Positions 41,877-54,099 of a stretch of 64,000 nt of DNA are shown piece after piece (within the stretch, counting starts at the first letter, position 1; each line of letters opens with the position of its first letter). The translations under genes were made by a program, and so were the position numbers. A model generated the notes under the pieces. The model saw only the letters and a program-made list of their open reading frames with translations, had not been told where the DNA came from and did not search any database. This DNA comes from Schistocerca nitens. Its lineage: Eukaryota > Arthropoda > Insecta > Orthoptera > Acrididae. The DNA is taken from assembly GCF_023898315.1 (NCBI RefSeq), contig NC_064622.1:180688178-180752177 (forward strand), read 5' to 3'.

Positions 41877-44800
41877 CAAACAGTCCAAGTCGTCAGCAGT
41901 GTAAAAATACGTCAGAAAATAACTAAAGGCTTTTTATGAGCTTAAAAGACGCGAAGTCAACACAAACAGCTTACGTTAAAGAGAACTAATTTCAGGGAAG
42001 ATAAAGATTATCGCTTAGTTTCTAAATGATTATTTATTTAAGTTGAGCGTATTTGGGACTGCCCAACGGTAATACCCCACTTAAGAAAACAAGGATATGA
42101 GATTAATATAATTATGAATCTAGCATCGTCGAGGAAGAGCTTGGAAGCGGAGGTTGGGTAAAGAGGCTATGAACCTGTGGAATCTCTAGAATTCCGCTCG
42201 ATACGTGGTTCATCATCCACATACGGGACGACATATAGAGTCTTCGCGTCCACTTATTCTGAATTCTCAATCTGGTAACCACGTACCCACTTGAGACTGA
42301 CTGTTGAAAAGTGACGTGAGATTGGTTTAACAGCGTAGACATGAGGCGGAACGACATGTCACTAATTTTGATACAGTCCAAGTAAATTTATCCTATCTTA
42401 TTTTCTGGTTGTTTCGACTATGCCATCTTCACGAGAATGTTATTTCGGTGGCAGCGCAGATGGCATTGGAACTGCAGTACTCGATGCTGGGCAAAAGAAA
42501 CCACTAAAACGAAATCACTAGAACTACAGTCCCTTCGTTCTCTTGATCATGGATAGTGAAAGGATGAATCTGGCAATCCCTCCTTTTTGTGGTTTTTATC
42601 TTTTCCATCTTCAAAAAAGCAGGTTAGGTTCACTTAAGAACTACGCTGTTCTGAGTATTCATTTCAATGACTTAGCATTTGAATCATTGGTGACGTAATA
42701 ATTAGACTATATGTAAAAGTTAAGATAAACTGAAAACCAACAAGTATCGTTAACTGAAGTGTGAACTACAAACGTTTTCGTACGATACATTGACATAGGA
42801 TCTCAGAAGATGCAGATATCCTCGTATTTAATAAGTACAACGACCAATATGTGTGCGTGAAACTTTGTTTAGCATTAAAAATCTGGAGTCCTAAACTGAA
42901 TTGGTATTTCATTCATTCATTAGTTTCTCAACCGTAAAGATGATCAAGTCTGAGATGTTTCTGCATCCAACGTTCTTAGGAATCAGAGATTTTGAATTGT
43001 TCCCCGAAGCATGCACGGAAGCACCTTTTAATTGTTTGTGGAGTTGCAGTAAATTACCGCGAAAAGACTTATCCCATTTCGTTGAAAGTAGTTTTCCAGT
43101 ATTAAGTAAATGACAATACATGACCTTCCTGTGTTGTTTCCGATACAATCATTACAGAAACAGCACGTCTGAACGTTGTTAGCCCTAGGAGGTCGATCTT
43201 TGGGCTCTCATTCCTCTGGATATTCGGAGTCCTAATGCTGGCTGACAGGTGTGCATTGAGATCTTATGCATCTATTCACAAATTTTACATGTCACCGTAC
43301 TTTCTTCAAACCCCCCTCCCTCTCTCCACCCGTCATATTCCACTCAATACGTGAGACTGAATCACCTGCAATCATTATTGTATTCTTATGATGCTATAAA
43401 AGCATTATCTGTCTCCGTCGTATGTCTCCTGTAAGCATGTTTCGATTATTTTTTCTACGAAAAAAAATATTTTTTCTCCCAAAATTCCTGCTTATGATCC
43501 TTTATGAAATCCTCGTAATGATACAGCAGCATATTTTCAGGCAGAACACCTCTGAACTCCTTCAGTCTCTTTCCTTAATTCTACCAGGTGTATATACAGA
43601 AGAAATGAGGAGCACCAAAGAGTAATTTACAGGTAGTTCTCAAGAGTGAACTCCTTTTCGTAATAAAGTCGAATTTGTCAGTTTAGGCTCCAAAAAATTA
43701 ATTTTATTGACTCATCCCATTTTAGAACGCTTTCATGGTATCAAGCCTATATATTCAATTTACACTGCTACAGTTGCATCTATGCCTTGCAATGAACGTA
43801 ACTTTCTGTGGCGTAGCACCTCACGTTCCACTACGTTTTCCTCTTTTCTGTTACATCTGAGCTCGATTCGTTACGAGGATAACTGGTATGCTCTCCTAAT
43901 CATGCAGCAAATATGACTTTTGGGACAAATTTCCACAGCATGCGTTAAGTAATATTGTGCAATCACTCTAGACGTTTGGAACTAACTGTGAATAACCGTG
44001 TCCGTTACATACATAACTTCCGTCTATTTGAGCCTAATTGAGCTCCATATGGCGTGAAGGTCGTTCGCGGCCAGATGAGTTAGGTGACCACAAACGCTAT
44101 GCATACCTCAATAGTTCCTCAGTGTGTATGCACACCCACTGCTAGGTTAGAGTCATGTGATTCTACGTTGGAGGTATGTATATGTGTCCCATGTATCACA
44201 CCCTCTAAAACTATTAATTATTAATTAAATGACTTAAATGTAACAAGAATCACAATTAATTTAGTTTAATCAGTTAAAGACCACATTTGAGAAGCAATGA
44301 TAACATTATTCTCGTAACACCTGGGCACATCTGATAAAAGGGTCACGTAAATTTAGCCGTTTCAATCGCAAAGTGTATCATTACTGTCGTGACTTCAGTA
44401 CAAGACAGAGATAGAATTAAAGAAGGGAATGTGTTAAATCTGTGTACAGTGGTGAAAGCAAGTTTCTCATTGAGTCAAAATGCAAGTCTTCATGAAGTTG
44501 TTAAATTATATAAAATTGTTTTAATGTCCCTAGGCGTAATCTCACTCTTGCAGCTCGACCTCGTCATAGTAAATTGTAGGTGAAGGATGAAGTGACTGTA
44601 GAATTAGTCGCAGATGCCACCAATGAATTTTACCAACGGCTAAGTGCAGATCACCTCGAAATCTAAGTCCGTCTATACATCTGCTCTAGCTGTGGACCAA
44701 AAGGGTCAAAACTCTCCAAAGTAGTCCCTGGAAGAAGCCTTCAGAGGAAGAAACTTTGTACCGAGTATTCTCTAAAAACAAAATTCGCATTTCCCAGTTT

Positions 44801-44919
44801 TTGTTGTTTACTCTAGTCGGATTGCTGGGCTACAGATCTTCCGAGTGCCCAACATTAAAAATGTTCCTTAGGATACGCTATATTATGTTCCTCTTCCATG
44901 GGCCATTCTTTAGGAGGTT
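41877..44919. other. Three-kilobase intergenic stretch, nothing recognised
   Basis: AT-rich with many short frames of up to about 90 codons on both strands. I recognise no domain, splice pattern, RNA gene or known repeat. A minus-strand frame at 42112-42381 and plus-strand frames at 43422-43625 and 43707-43916 are the longest. This is the largest block free of recognisable repeats in the window. Confidence 0.4.
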
Positions 44920-45029
44920 AACCAGCAACTTTTTTTTTGTTTTGTTTTGTTTGGGGTTTAAGGGCGCTCAACTACTGAGGTCATTAGCGCCCAGTCACAA
45001 TTGTTAGAGCACATAGAATCTAGTAAAAC

Positions 45030-48000
45030 TCAAGGGGGGGGGGGGCTACACCAGAAAGTCCTTACAAAGATGCAGATAAAATAAGTGAAGGCGAAGATGT
45101 CTTTGGACAAGCCAGTCAAAGTAATGAAACGAAGAACACGAGCAGCTGTTCGAGCGTCATCAGCTAAAATATCCTGTAAAGTAGATGGCAGAGACAGGAC
45201 AACACGAGATTGACTAAAACGGGGACACGACAATAATACATGGCGCACTGTTAATTCATGACCACAAGGGCACTGCGGGGCTGGGTCACCGGAGAGCAGG
45301 TAGCGGTGGCTAAACCGGCAATGCCCAATCCGCAACCTGGTCAGAAGGACCTCTTCTCGCCGAGATGGTCGGGAAGAGGTTGTCCAAGCAATTGGGAACG
45401 GTTTTACTGCCCGGAGCTTGTTTCCTTGAAGTGGTGACCAAGTATCCCACCACAAAGACACAAGCCTCTTACAAACAACCCCACTAATGTCAGATGACGG
45501 GACACAATGGGAGGCTGGCCGAGGCAGGAGGACTGCAGCCTTGGCTGCAGCATCAGCAGCCTCATTCCCAGGCACTCCTACATGGCCGGGAACCCACAGA
45601 AAGCTGACAGGAGAGCCATCAGCAGCAGAAGAATGGAGGGACTGCTTGAACCGTTGCACCAAGGGATGGACCGGATATGGAGCTCCAAGGCTCTGAAGAG
45701 CACTGAGTGAATCAGAGCAGAGTACATACGATGAATGGCGGTGGCGGCGGGCATACTGAACGGCCTGACGGAGAGCAAAAAGCTCGGCCGTAAAGCTGGA
45801 ACACTGGTCGAGGAGCCGGTATTTAAAGGTGCCGGCCCCGACGACAAAGGCACAGCCGACACCAACGTCAGTTTTGGAGCCATCGGTGTAAATAAAGGTG
45901 TGACTAAAAAAATGGCTCTGAGCACTATGGGACTTAACATCTTAGGTCATCAGTCCCCTAGAACTTAGAACTAGTTAAACCTAACTAACCTAAGGACATC
46001 ACACACATCCATGCCCGAGGCAGGATTCGAACCTGCGACCGTAGCAGTCGCGCGGTTCCGGACTGCGCGCCTAGAACCGCGAGACCACCGCGGCCGGCCC
46101 TAAAGGTGTGACTGTCAAGTCGCGCACGAAGTTCGACAAACCGTGAGCAATACACTGCAGCCGGAGTACCCTCCTTCGGGAGCGAGCTGAGGTCGAGATA
46201 AATATGAACCGGAGCCTGGAGCCACGGTGGTGTCGGGCTCTCACCCTCTCTGAAGATGGTAGGCAGGGCAAAATCCAATTGTCGAAGCAGGCGACGAAAG
46301 CGGACTCCAGGGGGCAGCAGGGCAGACACATACAACACATACTGACGGTCGAGAGAATCGGCGAAGAAGGACTGATAAGAGGGGTGGTCGGGAATTGACA
46401 ACTGCTGGCAGGCATACCGACAAAGCAGTACATCGCGCCAGTAGGTCAATGGTAATTCGGCAACTTCAGTATAAAGACTCTCGACAGGATTAGTGCAGAA
46501 TGCTCCAGTCGCAAGACGTAACCCCCAATGGTGGATAGAGTTGAGATGGCGTAAGAGGGATGGCCGAGCAGACGAGTAGACGAGGCTCCCATAATCCAGC
46601 TATGATCGGACTATGGACCGATACAAGCGAAGCAGGACAGTGCGATCCGCTCCCCAAGATGAACCACTAAGAACTCTGAGGACATTAAGGGAACATGTAC
46701 AACGGGCAGCCAAGTAAGAGACGTGCAGAGACCAACAAAGTTTCCTGTCCATTGTGAGCCCTAGAAACTTAGTTGTTTCCACGAATGGGAGAACAACGGG
46801 ACTGAGATGTAAGGATGGCGGAAGGAACGCTTTATATCGCCAAAAGTTGATGCAAACCGTCTTCTCTTCAGAGAACCGGAAGCCATTTGTCACACTCCAT
46901 GAGTATAGGCTGTCTAGACAACGCTGAAGGCAGCCCTCCAGGAGGCATGTTGTCTGGGCACTCCAGTAGATCGCGAAGTCATCGACAAAAAGAGAGCCTG
47001 AGACATTAGGTGGAATGCAATCCATAATTGGATTGAGCGCTATGGCAAAAAGGGCTACGCTCAAGACAGAGCCCTGAGGCACGCCGTTCTCCTGGAGGAA
47101 GACGTCGGACAAGGCGGAACCCACACGTACCCTAAACTTTCGATCTGTTAAAAAGGAATCAATAAAAAGGGGCAGGCAACCGCGTAGACCCCACCTGTGC
47201 ATAGTGTGGAGGATACCTCCTCTCCAACAGGTATCATAAGCCTTCTCCAAATCGAAGAACACGGCTACCGTTTGGCGCTTTCGCAAAAAGTTGTTCATGA
47301 TGAATGTCGACAAGGTCACAAAGTGGTCAACAGCGGAGCGGCGGCCACGAAAGCCGCATTGAACGTTGGTAAGTAGCCATCGAGATTCAAGAATCCAAAC
47401 TAACCGAGCGTTAACCATGCGCTCCATCACCTTACAGACACAGCTTGTAAGAGAAATGGGGCGGTAACTAGAAGGAAGGTGTCTATCCTTCCCGGGTTTG
47501 GGTATAGGAACAACGACGGCGTCACGCCAACGCATGGGGACTCGACCTTCGGTCCAGACGCGATTGTAGGTATGAAGCAAGAAGCTTTTGCCTGCCGGAG
47601 AAAGGTGGGCCAGCATCTGAACGTGAATGGCATCTGGCCCCGGAGCAGAGGACCGGGACAGTGCAAGTGCACGTTCGAGTTCCCGCATAGTACAGGGGGC
47701 ATTATAATTTTCCAGATTCAGCGAGTGGAAGGAAGGTCGCCGAGCCTCTTCTGCCTCTTTCCTGGGAAGGAAGGCAGTGTGGTAATGGGCGGAGCTTGAA
47801 ACCTCCGCGAAAAAGCGGCCGAAGGCGTTGGAGACATCCACAGGATCAACAAGGACCTCATTACCTGAAGTCAGGCCAGGTACCGAGGAGTGGGCCTTAA
47901 TGCCCGACAGCCGGCGCAGTCCACCCCAGACGACAGAAGAGGGAGTAAAACTGTTAAAGGAGCTGGTGAAAGAGGCCCAACAAGCTTTTTTGCTGTCTTT

Positions 48001-48984
48001 GATGACTCTACGGCATTGCGCTCGGAGTCGTTTGTATCCAATACAATTCGCCAACGTAGGATGGCGGCGAAAGGTGCGTAAAGCACGTCGTCGAGCACGG
48101 ATAGCGTCTCTACAAGCCTCATTCCACCAGGGGACGGAAACGCGACGTGAAGAAGAGGTAGTACGAGGAATGGAACGTTCGGCAGCATTGATGATAACAA
48201 CCGTGAGGTATTCGACCTAACTGTCACAACTGAGAAAATCGTGGTCCGGAAAGGTCGCCAGGGAAGAGTAAAGTCCCCAGTCAGCTTTCGGTTTGTTCCA
48301 GCTCGAAGGACGTGGGGATGGGGTGTGGTGTAGGAGACGAACGACACAGGGGAAGTGGTCGCTCGAATAGATGTCAGAAAGGACATACCACTCGAACCGA
48401 CGGGCAAGAGTGGTAGAACAGATCGAGAGGTCCAAGTGGGAGTAGGTATGAGTGGAGTCCGAGAGGAAAGTCGGGGCGCCAGTATTGAGGCAGACAAGAT
48501 TGAGATGTCTGAAGACATCCGCCAAGAGGGAGCCTCTCTGACAGGATACAGGAGAGCCCCAAAGGCGATGATGGGCATTGAAGTCGCCAAACAATAAAAA
48601 CGGCGGAGGAAGCTGAACAATCAGGTGCATCATGTCAGCCCGACTAACTGCAGATGACAATGGAGTGTAGACGGTACAAACGGAAAAAGTAAAGGCAGAA
48701 AGAGTAATACGGACAGCTATTGCTTGGAGTGGGGTGGTCAATGGGATGGGATGGTAAAAGACATCGTCCCAAACGAGCAACATGACCCCACCATGAGCTG
48801 GAATACCATCCACAGAGGTGAGGTCAGACCGCTCCGAGGTATAGTGGGTAAAAGCAATACGGTCAGTTGGGCGCAACTTGGTTCCATGGAGACCAAGGAC
48901 GAGCGGACAGTGCAGGCGGAGGAGCAGTTGTAATTCCTCCCGATTAGATCGAATACCTCTTATGTTCCAATGTAACAAAGCCAT
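45030..48984 (-). pseudogene. LINE ORF2: endonuclease, reverse transcriptase, RNase H
   Basis: The ATG at 48984 starts MALLHWNIRGIRSNREELQL, an APE endonuclease. It has GDFNAHHRLWG and SDHFP, but the expected catalytic QETK block reads LHGTKL, so the glutamate is lost. The reverse transcriptase has APGPDAIHVQML, VVVPIPKPGKDRHLPSSYRP, FFDLEKAYDTCW, NGVPQGSVLSVALFAIAL and FVDDFAIYWSAQ (active-site DD intact). RNase H shows IYTDGSKTDVGVG, ELFALRQAV, LCSDSLSALQSL and VSFLWVPGHVGVPGNEAADA. A C-terminal CPCGHELTVRHVLLSC zinc motif follows. The whole frame is continuous apart from TAG stops at 48219-48217 and 46602-46600 and the SINE at 45906-46100. Removing the SINE and one copy of its 13-bp duplication (208 bases) restores phase by arithmetic. 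Confidence 0.92.
45906..46100 (-). repeat. tRNA-derived SINE (family A) inside LINE ORF2, with TSD
   Basis: Minus-strand copy with tail aaaaaaatggctctgagcac and head ending ccaccgcggccggcc. The 13-bp duplication taaaggtgtgact is at 45893-45905 and 46101-46113. It splits the LINE just before the RNase H motif IYTDGSKT, so it is younger than the LINE insertion. Confidence 0.95.
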
Positions 48985-49027
48985 CGCTAGTCAGAAAAAA
49001 GGGGGAACGAAACGGGTGAAGAGCTGG

Positions 49028-50405
49028 TCACCTCGACGGCCGCGGAGGGCCAGGTTTCGAGGGAACAACGCTACAACCGGCGGGAGGCGGATCCTGTTCC
49101 ATCGAGTCGTCGCCAGCTGCGGCCGCTTTCCCGGGTTGCGTAGGAGGGGCAGCATCATTCGCCGACGAGAGGCCAGCTGAGCGCCTGGCAGCAGAGCGTC
49201 CCGCCGAAACTGAGGACGGCCGGGAGCAGCGACTCACGGATGGAGCGTCAGACTTAACGCGCTGGGGTGGAGACGGGGATAAAGACTTCTTCTTGAAGGC
49301 CTTCTGGGAAGTCCGATGAGGCACGGGGATAGTGGGCTGGACCCAAAGAAGGTCCTCACACGCGGGGTCCGTTTTGGAATGCCGGACCTCAGAAGCCGGG
49401 GTCTGGAACGTTTGCCCGATGGACGCCTGAGAAGAGGATCGCTTCTCAGGCGGCGGAGGGAGAGGAGAAGAAACGGTGGCCCCTGGAGCAGAGGGGGCAG
49501 GGGCCGCGAGGGAGGAGGATTTGGAAGGGAGGGATTTGGGAGGCGGAGGCATAGACCCCGGATGGGGTGAGGAGGTGGAGGTGGGACAGGATAGGGGTGA
49601 GGATACTGTGGAAGGAGTGGACACGACTGAGGCAAACGAAGTTGTCAAAGTCACAGGACGGAGGTGGTCATACTTCTTCCTGGCCTCAGAATAAGATTGG
49701 CTATCCAAAGTTTTTAATTCTTGAATCTTCTTCTCCATTTGATACGCAGGGCAGTCTAAAGATCTAGGCGAGTGGATGCCAGGACAATTGACACACCGAG
49801 GTGGTAGGGTGCATGTATGTTCCTCACGAAGAGGACGTCCACAATCGCCACAAAGGGGCTCAGCCTCACACCGTGACTACATGTTCCCAAAGCGGAAACA
49901 CCGAAAGCAGCGCATAGGAGGCGGGACGTAAGGTCGCAAGTCGCACCGGTAGCACATCACCTTTACCTTCTCCGGGAGAACGTCCCCCTCGAAGGCAAGG
50001 ATGAAGTCTCCGGTGTCGATGCGACAGTCTTTGGGGCCCCGCTGAACTCGCCGGACGAAATTGCACGTCTCGGCGCTCCAGGTTGGCCCTGAGCTCCTCA
50101 TCAGATTGTAGCAGGAGGTCCCAATGAAAAATAACCCTCTGCGTCCTATTCAGTGCCAGATGCGGGACAATGGACACTGGGATGTCCCCTAGTCGGTCAC
50201 ACGCCTGGAGCGCCGCCGACTGTGGGGCGGAGGTGGTCTTTATAAGAAGTACTTCGGGGAAGTACTTCGCCCCAAGCCGGCGGGCCTGTCCTTCCTCCCA
50301 GGGAGTGGCCAAGGGGGAAAGGGCAGGAGAACCAGAACCAGAGACAGTACCTTTCTTTTTAAAAGACTCGGCCACAGAGCGACCCGATAAATGTTGACGT
50401 TTCAT
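49028..50405 (-). pseudogene. LINE ORF1, gag-like protein with CCHC knuckles
   Basis: This would be the RNA-binding particle protein of the LINE. I place the start at the ATG at 50405 (MKRQHLSGRSVAESFKKKGT); a start at 50537 in the same frame is possible. The middle (PEVLLIKTTSAPQSAALQAC, then RTQRVIFHWDLLLQSDEELR) is followed by a frameshift near 50050-50070, then CRIDTGDFILAFEGDVLPEK and VKVMCYRCDLRPYVPPPMRC. Three zinc knuckles of the C-x2-C-x4-H-x4-C type follow: CFRCFRFGNM, broken by a TAG at 49879-49877, then CGDCGRPLREEHTC and CVNCPGIHSPRSLDC. The C-terminal third is a Ser/Pro-rich low-complexity tail. One frameshift and one stop break it. Confidence 0.85.
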
Positions 50406-51027
50406 CTGCGAAACGTCCGCCCCGATACCACCCACTCCGACCAGGGGCTCTCCCCACGGGCGCCACCCAGCCTCAGCAAGGGCCACCTGGCAGGATGACC
50501 GTTGCCGGGAGTCCTGATGCCCCAAGGAGATGGGCATCTACTCCTTGGCCGACGTGGGGAGGGTGCAGCTCCGGTATTGGCAGTACGATCCCTGTGTTGT
50601 CAGGGGGCTACAACCTAGAGGGTACATGACGACCCCACCACAACGGGCTGGCTACCATGCTGGATTTCGGGTGCCATGGAAAGTCCATCATGATCGTAGG
50701 TGCAGATGGGGACGCACTATGGGCGTAACTTGTGCAACCCATCAGGTGTTTAGGCCCAATTTGAGGAATAGTGGGTGTGGTTACAGCGCCGTTACAATGC
50801 TGAGTGCCAAGGTCTTAGTGCACTGGGGACCAGTGAGACACCACGTAAGGCGTCCTTCCCCAAAAGGCTCGTACTTCTGTAGAATTTTGAAAAATGGAGG
50901 TCAAACCCCAAGGGGGACCATCACATGGAAGACCGAAACAGTTGAAACTCCTTTTAGTCGCCTCTTACGACAGGCAGGAATACCTCGGGCCTATTCTTAC
51001 CCCGGACCCGCAGGGGGAACCAGCAAC

Positions 51028-52374
51028 ATGTGTTCTACCATTTAAGACTGATAAAAGTCAGCTCACTCTTTTCACCTCTCTCTGTAGCCATTGAGTTAGG
51101 TCTTCAGCGGTACAGTCCAGCATCTCTGACTAACTTCTAGTTTATTCATGTTACCAAATCCTGGCAGCTGTTACGTTGCATAAACATTTTGTTTTTGTGA
51201 GTTCAACGTTTAACTACGTCTCACACCTACTGGTCCCAAAACTGCGTGGATCTGCTCAGTTTTCCAGACTGCATACATAGCATGTGACTCTCTGCGAAGC
51301 AAACACAGATTTCTACGTTTTGTGCGTAATAGTATCTTCTTAGATTTTGCTGAAAACTAAATTCACTCTCACTCCACTTCTGGGTTGTAAAAATGGTTTC
51401 ATTTTGGGGACTTGTCCCACAGGAGATCTTGTATGTGTTTCCCTGCGGTACTTAGGGCGCACCTCCTTGCACTCCCTTCCGAGAACTGATCCAAGGATGA
51501 CGGCCTACATGACTCCACAACACTGTCGCTTCGTCCCAATCTGCTTACAAAGTTCTGTCATTTATGTAAGTCATTCAGATTCGAATAAAATAGTAAATGA
51601 AGAGTAAATTACACTACTTAACTAGTGACAGTCACTAGTACTGTTATGTATCACATTTATCACTGTCGATTAGTTATTCGAATGAAATGTGTCTTTTAAG
51701 CATGTTACGGGATTGTTTCCAAAAATAAAGGTCGTATAACACCAATACCTCGATCAGATCATCTCATTACAATCGAAACTCAAAGTCTTACTTATATAGT
51801 TTGTTAGCTGTGCTCATTCATAAAAGCCCTGCAAACTCCTTCTCTATTGCTGCTATGCATCTCTGAAACAACTTTTTCTGCCCTCTGGAAGGACAATTAA
51901 ATGCCCTGTTGCATTTAAGAAGAAGAGGAAGCTGTTCCTTTTTTCAGTCTCGTAGCATTTGCCCAAAAAATTGTCTGTCCAAACTCCACCTGAGAGATAC
52001 CTAAAGCAAATGCTACCTCCTTCATGTTACGCTTCATTCTCTCTTCATTTATCGATCAGTCAAGTCATTTTCTTTCGCCTTTTCTTCATTCATTGTATTT
52101 CACCACTTCCTCTTTCCCTCCCGATTCCAAGCTTTCTTTCACTTCCATTGTTGCTGGCGCTAATAGCTTAAATCTACTTACCCGTATGTGATCGTTATTC
52201 TACCTTTCATGAACGAACGTAAGCTTTGTTTCTTTTCTCCATCAAATTTCTAAATGTTGGAGCCTATATTAATTACAGCTTATAATAGTCTTGTCTTAAA
52301 GGATATATGTTTTTTCCCAGCAGATTAGCTCTGATACGTGTTTGACATATTTTGCACACATCTTCTAAACACCT
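51028..52374. other. Intergenic, no gene seen
   Basis: AT-rich flank of the LINE insertion; no recognisable domain. Confidence 0.45.
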
Positions 52375-52890
52375 GCCTCGGTCCATCTCATCCTCTTCTG
52401 TCTGGCCATTTCCTCCTCCCTTCTGTTTATCCATCTCCTCCTCACCCCTCTCTCTGCCTATCTCTACCTGACCCACTCTCTGTTTTGTCCTCCCCTATTC
52501 TCTGCCCATCTCTTGCTTTCCCTCGCTATTCATCTCCTCCTGTCACTTTCTGTCGATCAGTGCCTCACCCCTCCCTGCCCCTCTAATCCATGTTTCCATA
52601 TAATCTTCCCTTCTCTACCTCGTCCTCATCCTCTCTCTTTCTCCATGGCTTTCTTCCCTTCTTATCTCCATCTGTTTCCTCCTCCTACTCCCATACGATT
52701 ATTCATCTACTCCTGACCCCATCTCCATCACCTCCTTACCCTCTCCCTTTCCATCTACTCCTCCTCTGTATCTGTCCTTCCCCTCCTTCCCCCATCTCTG
52801 TGTCCATCCCCTACTGCCATCCCTCTCAGCCTATCCCACCTGCCCCCTTCTCTCTGTTGATCTCCCCCTCTATCCATCTCAACAGTCAAC
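52375..52890. repeat. Pyrimidine-rich degenerate tandem tract
   Basis: Second tract of C/T-rich loose repeats of the ccatctcctcctc type, like 9655-10215, also preceded by a tttgacatattttgcacaca element similar to that near 9410. Long low-complexity frames here are not genes. Confidence 0.85.
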
Positions 52891-54099
52891 CAGCTGTGTT
52901 CAACCGCAAGTTATCTTGTTAAAAAAATCTTTATCACCTGAGATATGTCTTCAAGTGCCATTAAACTGGTTGTGATTTTTAATAAAACGTATTCTACAGC
53001 AAGAGGGAGCATTTCTTTCAAAGTATGGAAATCTGGCTGCACTTGCTGCAGTTTAAAATAACACGCCCATGCTAAACTGCTATATAAAGCAGGCAGATAC
53101 TGCTCCCACAACATGCTTGTCATGCTGGGCAGCCTGCATGTCTTTCTCCACTGTCATGTAGGGTGTCCTGAGAAGCAGGTCGGTAAGGTAGTCTGATACT
53201 ATTCCCAAGCAACATGCCTGTCATGAAGGGCAGCCTATATGCCAGGGGATGGGAAAACACGTTTTTGCCCATGTCTCCACTCCTATTGGAATGAGGTGGT
53301 TATAAACCCACAGTGCTGATACTCATGAGGTCTAATGATTCTATTCAAAATTTGAATGAAATCGATCCTGGGATTTTGGAGAAGATCCTGAACATACATA
53401 AATATCTACCACCAACTATACATATTATGTATGAGATGCTTAATCTCTGTTAGCTGCTCATTTTGTCAGACAAGTCGTTTGAATGTTGTAAGAACAGTAA
53501 TAGTCCATGTTCACTATCAAAGGTAGCTTACAAAGTCATATTTGCTTGTATTAAGCATTCCCTGTTGGAAAATGTTGGGCAGTTGGAGCAACCAATCAGG
53601 ACAATACACAGGCCGCGACAAACTTTTTGTCAGAAGATACTGCCCCAAACAGAAAATCCTTGCAGTAGTATGAGGTTCAGGTATATGAAGGTCCAATGAA
53701 CTCGAGCCTGTTGCCCCAAGGTATTTGCTCTATATAGGCGCTAGTGGCAGACGTCTAACAAACAGCTGATATGACCAGACATGAAGCTCGAAATTATTGG
53801 AGAAACTAAACGTAATTCTAGATAACGATGGAATGATTTTATAGAGGAAAATACTTGGCAAATACGTGGTTTTGTGTTTGTATGCGATGTGACAGAATTA
53901 TAGAAGTCCATCCACAGTAGTCTAGGGGTAGCGATTTCGACTAGTAACGAAAACATCCTGAGGCCTGGGTTCGAAAGCAGATGTAAGTCCTCCATTCGGA
54001 TCTCTGCCATGAGTTGAGGTAACGACGTCAAGAAGTTTGAATAACCAACTGGATGGTAACATACTACGAGTCAGAGCATGAATGTCATAAACCTGAATG
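52891..54099. repeat. Intergenic with an approximately 100-bp two-copy repeat
   Basis: The string tactgctcccacaacatgct ... gggcagcctgcatg at about 53098 recurs as tactattcccaagcaacatg ... gggcagcctatatg at about 53197. The rest, including the plus-strand frame 53463-53699, is unrecognised. Confidence 0.55.
53922..53995 (+). repeat. tRNA-like SINE remnant
   Basis: Reads gtagtctaggggtagcgatt ... ggcctgggttcgaaagcaga, with A-box-like and B-box-like strings about 40 bases apart and an anticodon-loop-like actagtaac (Thr-like). It is too diverged for a functional tRNA, and the acceptor stem does not pair by eye. Confidence 0.5.

Larger units (their letters stand above)
44930..51017 (-). mobile_element. 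Full-length I/R1-type LINE with TSD
   Basis: A perfect 10-bp duplication aaccagcaac flanks it at 44920-44929 and 51018-51027. On the minus strand it has a leader of about 610 bases (51017-50406, starting ccccctgcgggtccggggta), ORF1, a 43-base gap, ORF2, and a 3' end with an (AAAC)-type poly-A tail. Without the internal SINE and its duplication it is about 5880 bases, full size for this class. The two-ORF layout with RNase H points to the I group. Confidence 0.92.

Noticed and set aside
42901-43148. Overlapping frames on both strands (about 70-79 codons)
   Set aside because: No similarity recognised and no codon or splice evidence; length is expected by chance in this composition.
47479-47799. 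Plus-strand open frame of 106 codons
   Set aside because: Antisense shadow of the LINE ORF2 reverse transcriptase.
52338-52922. Ser/Pro-rich open frames of 82 and 110 codons
   Set aside because: Same cause: the second pyrimidine tract.
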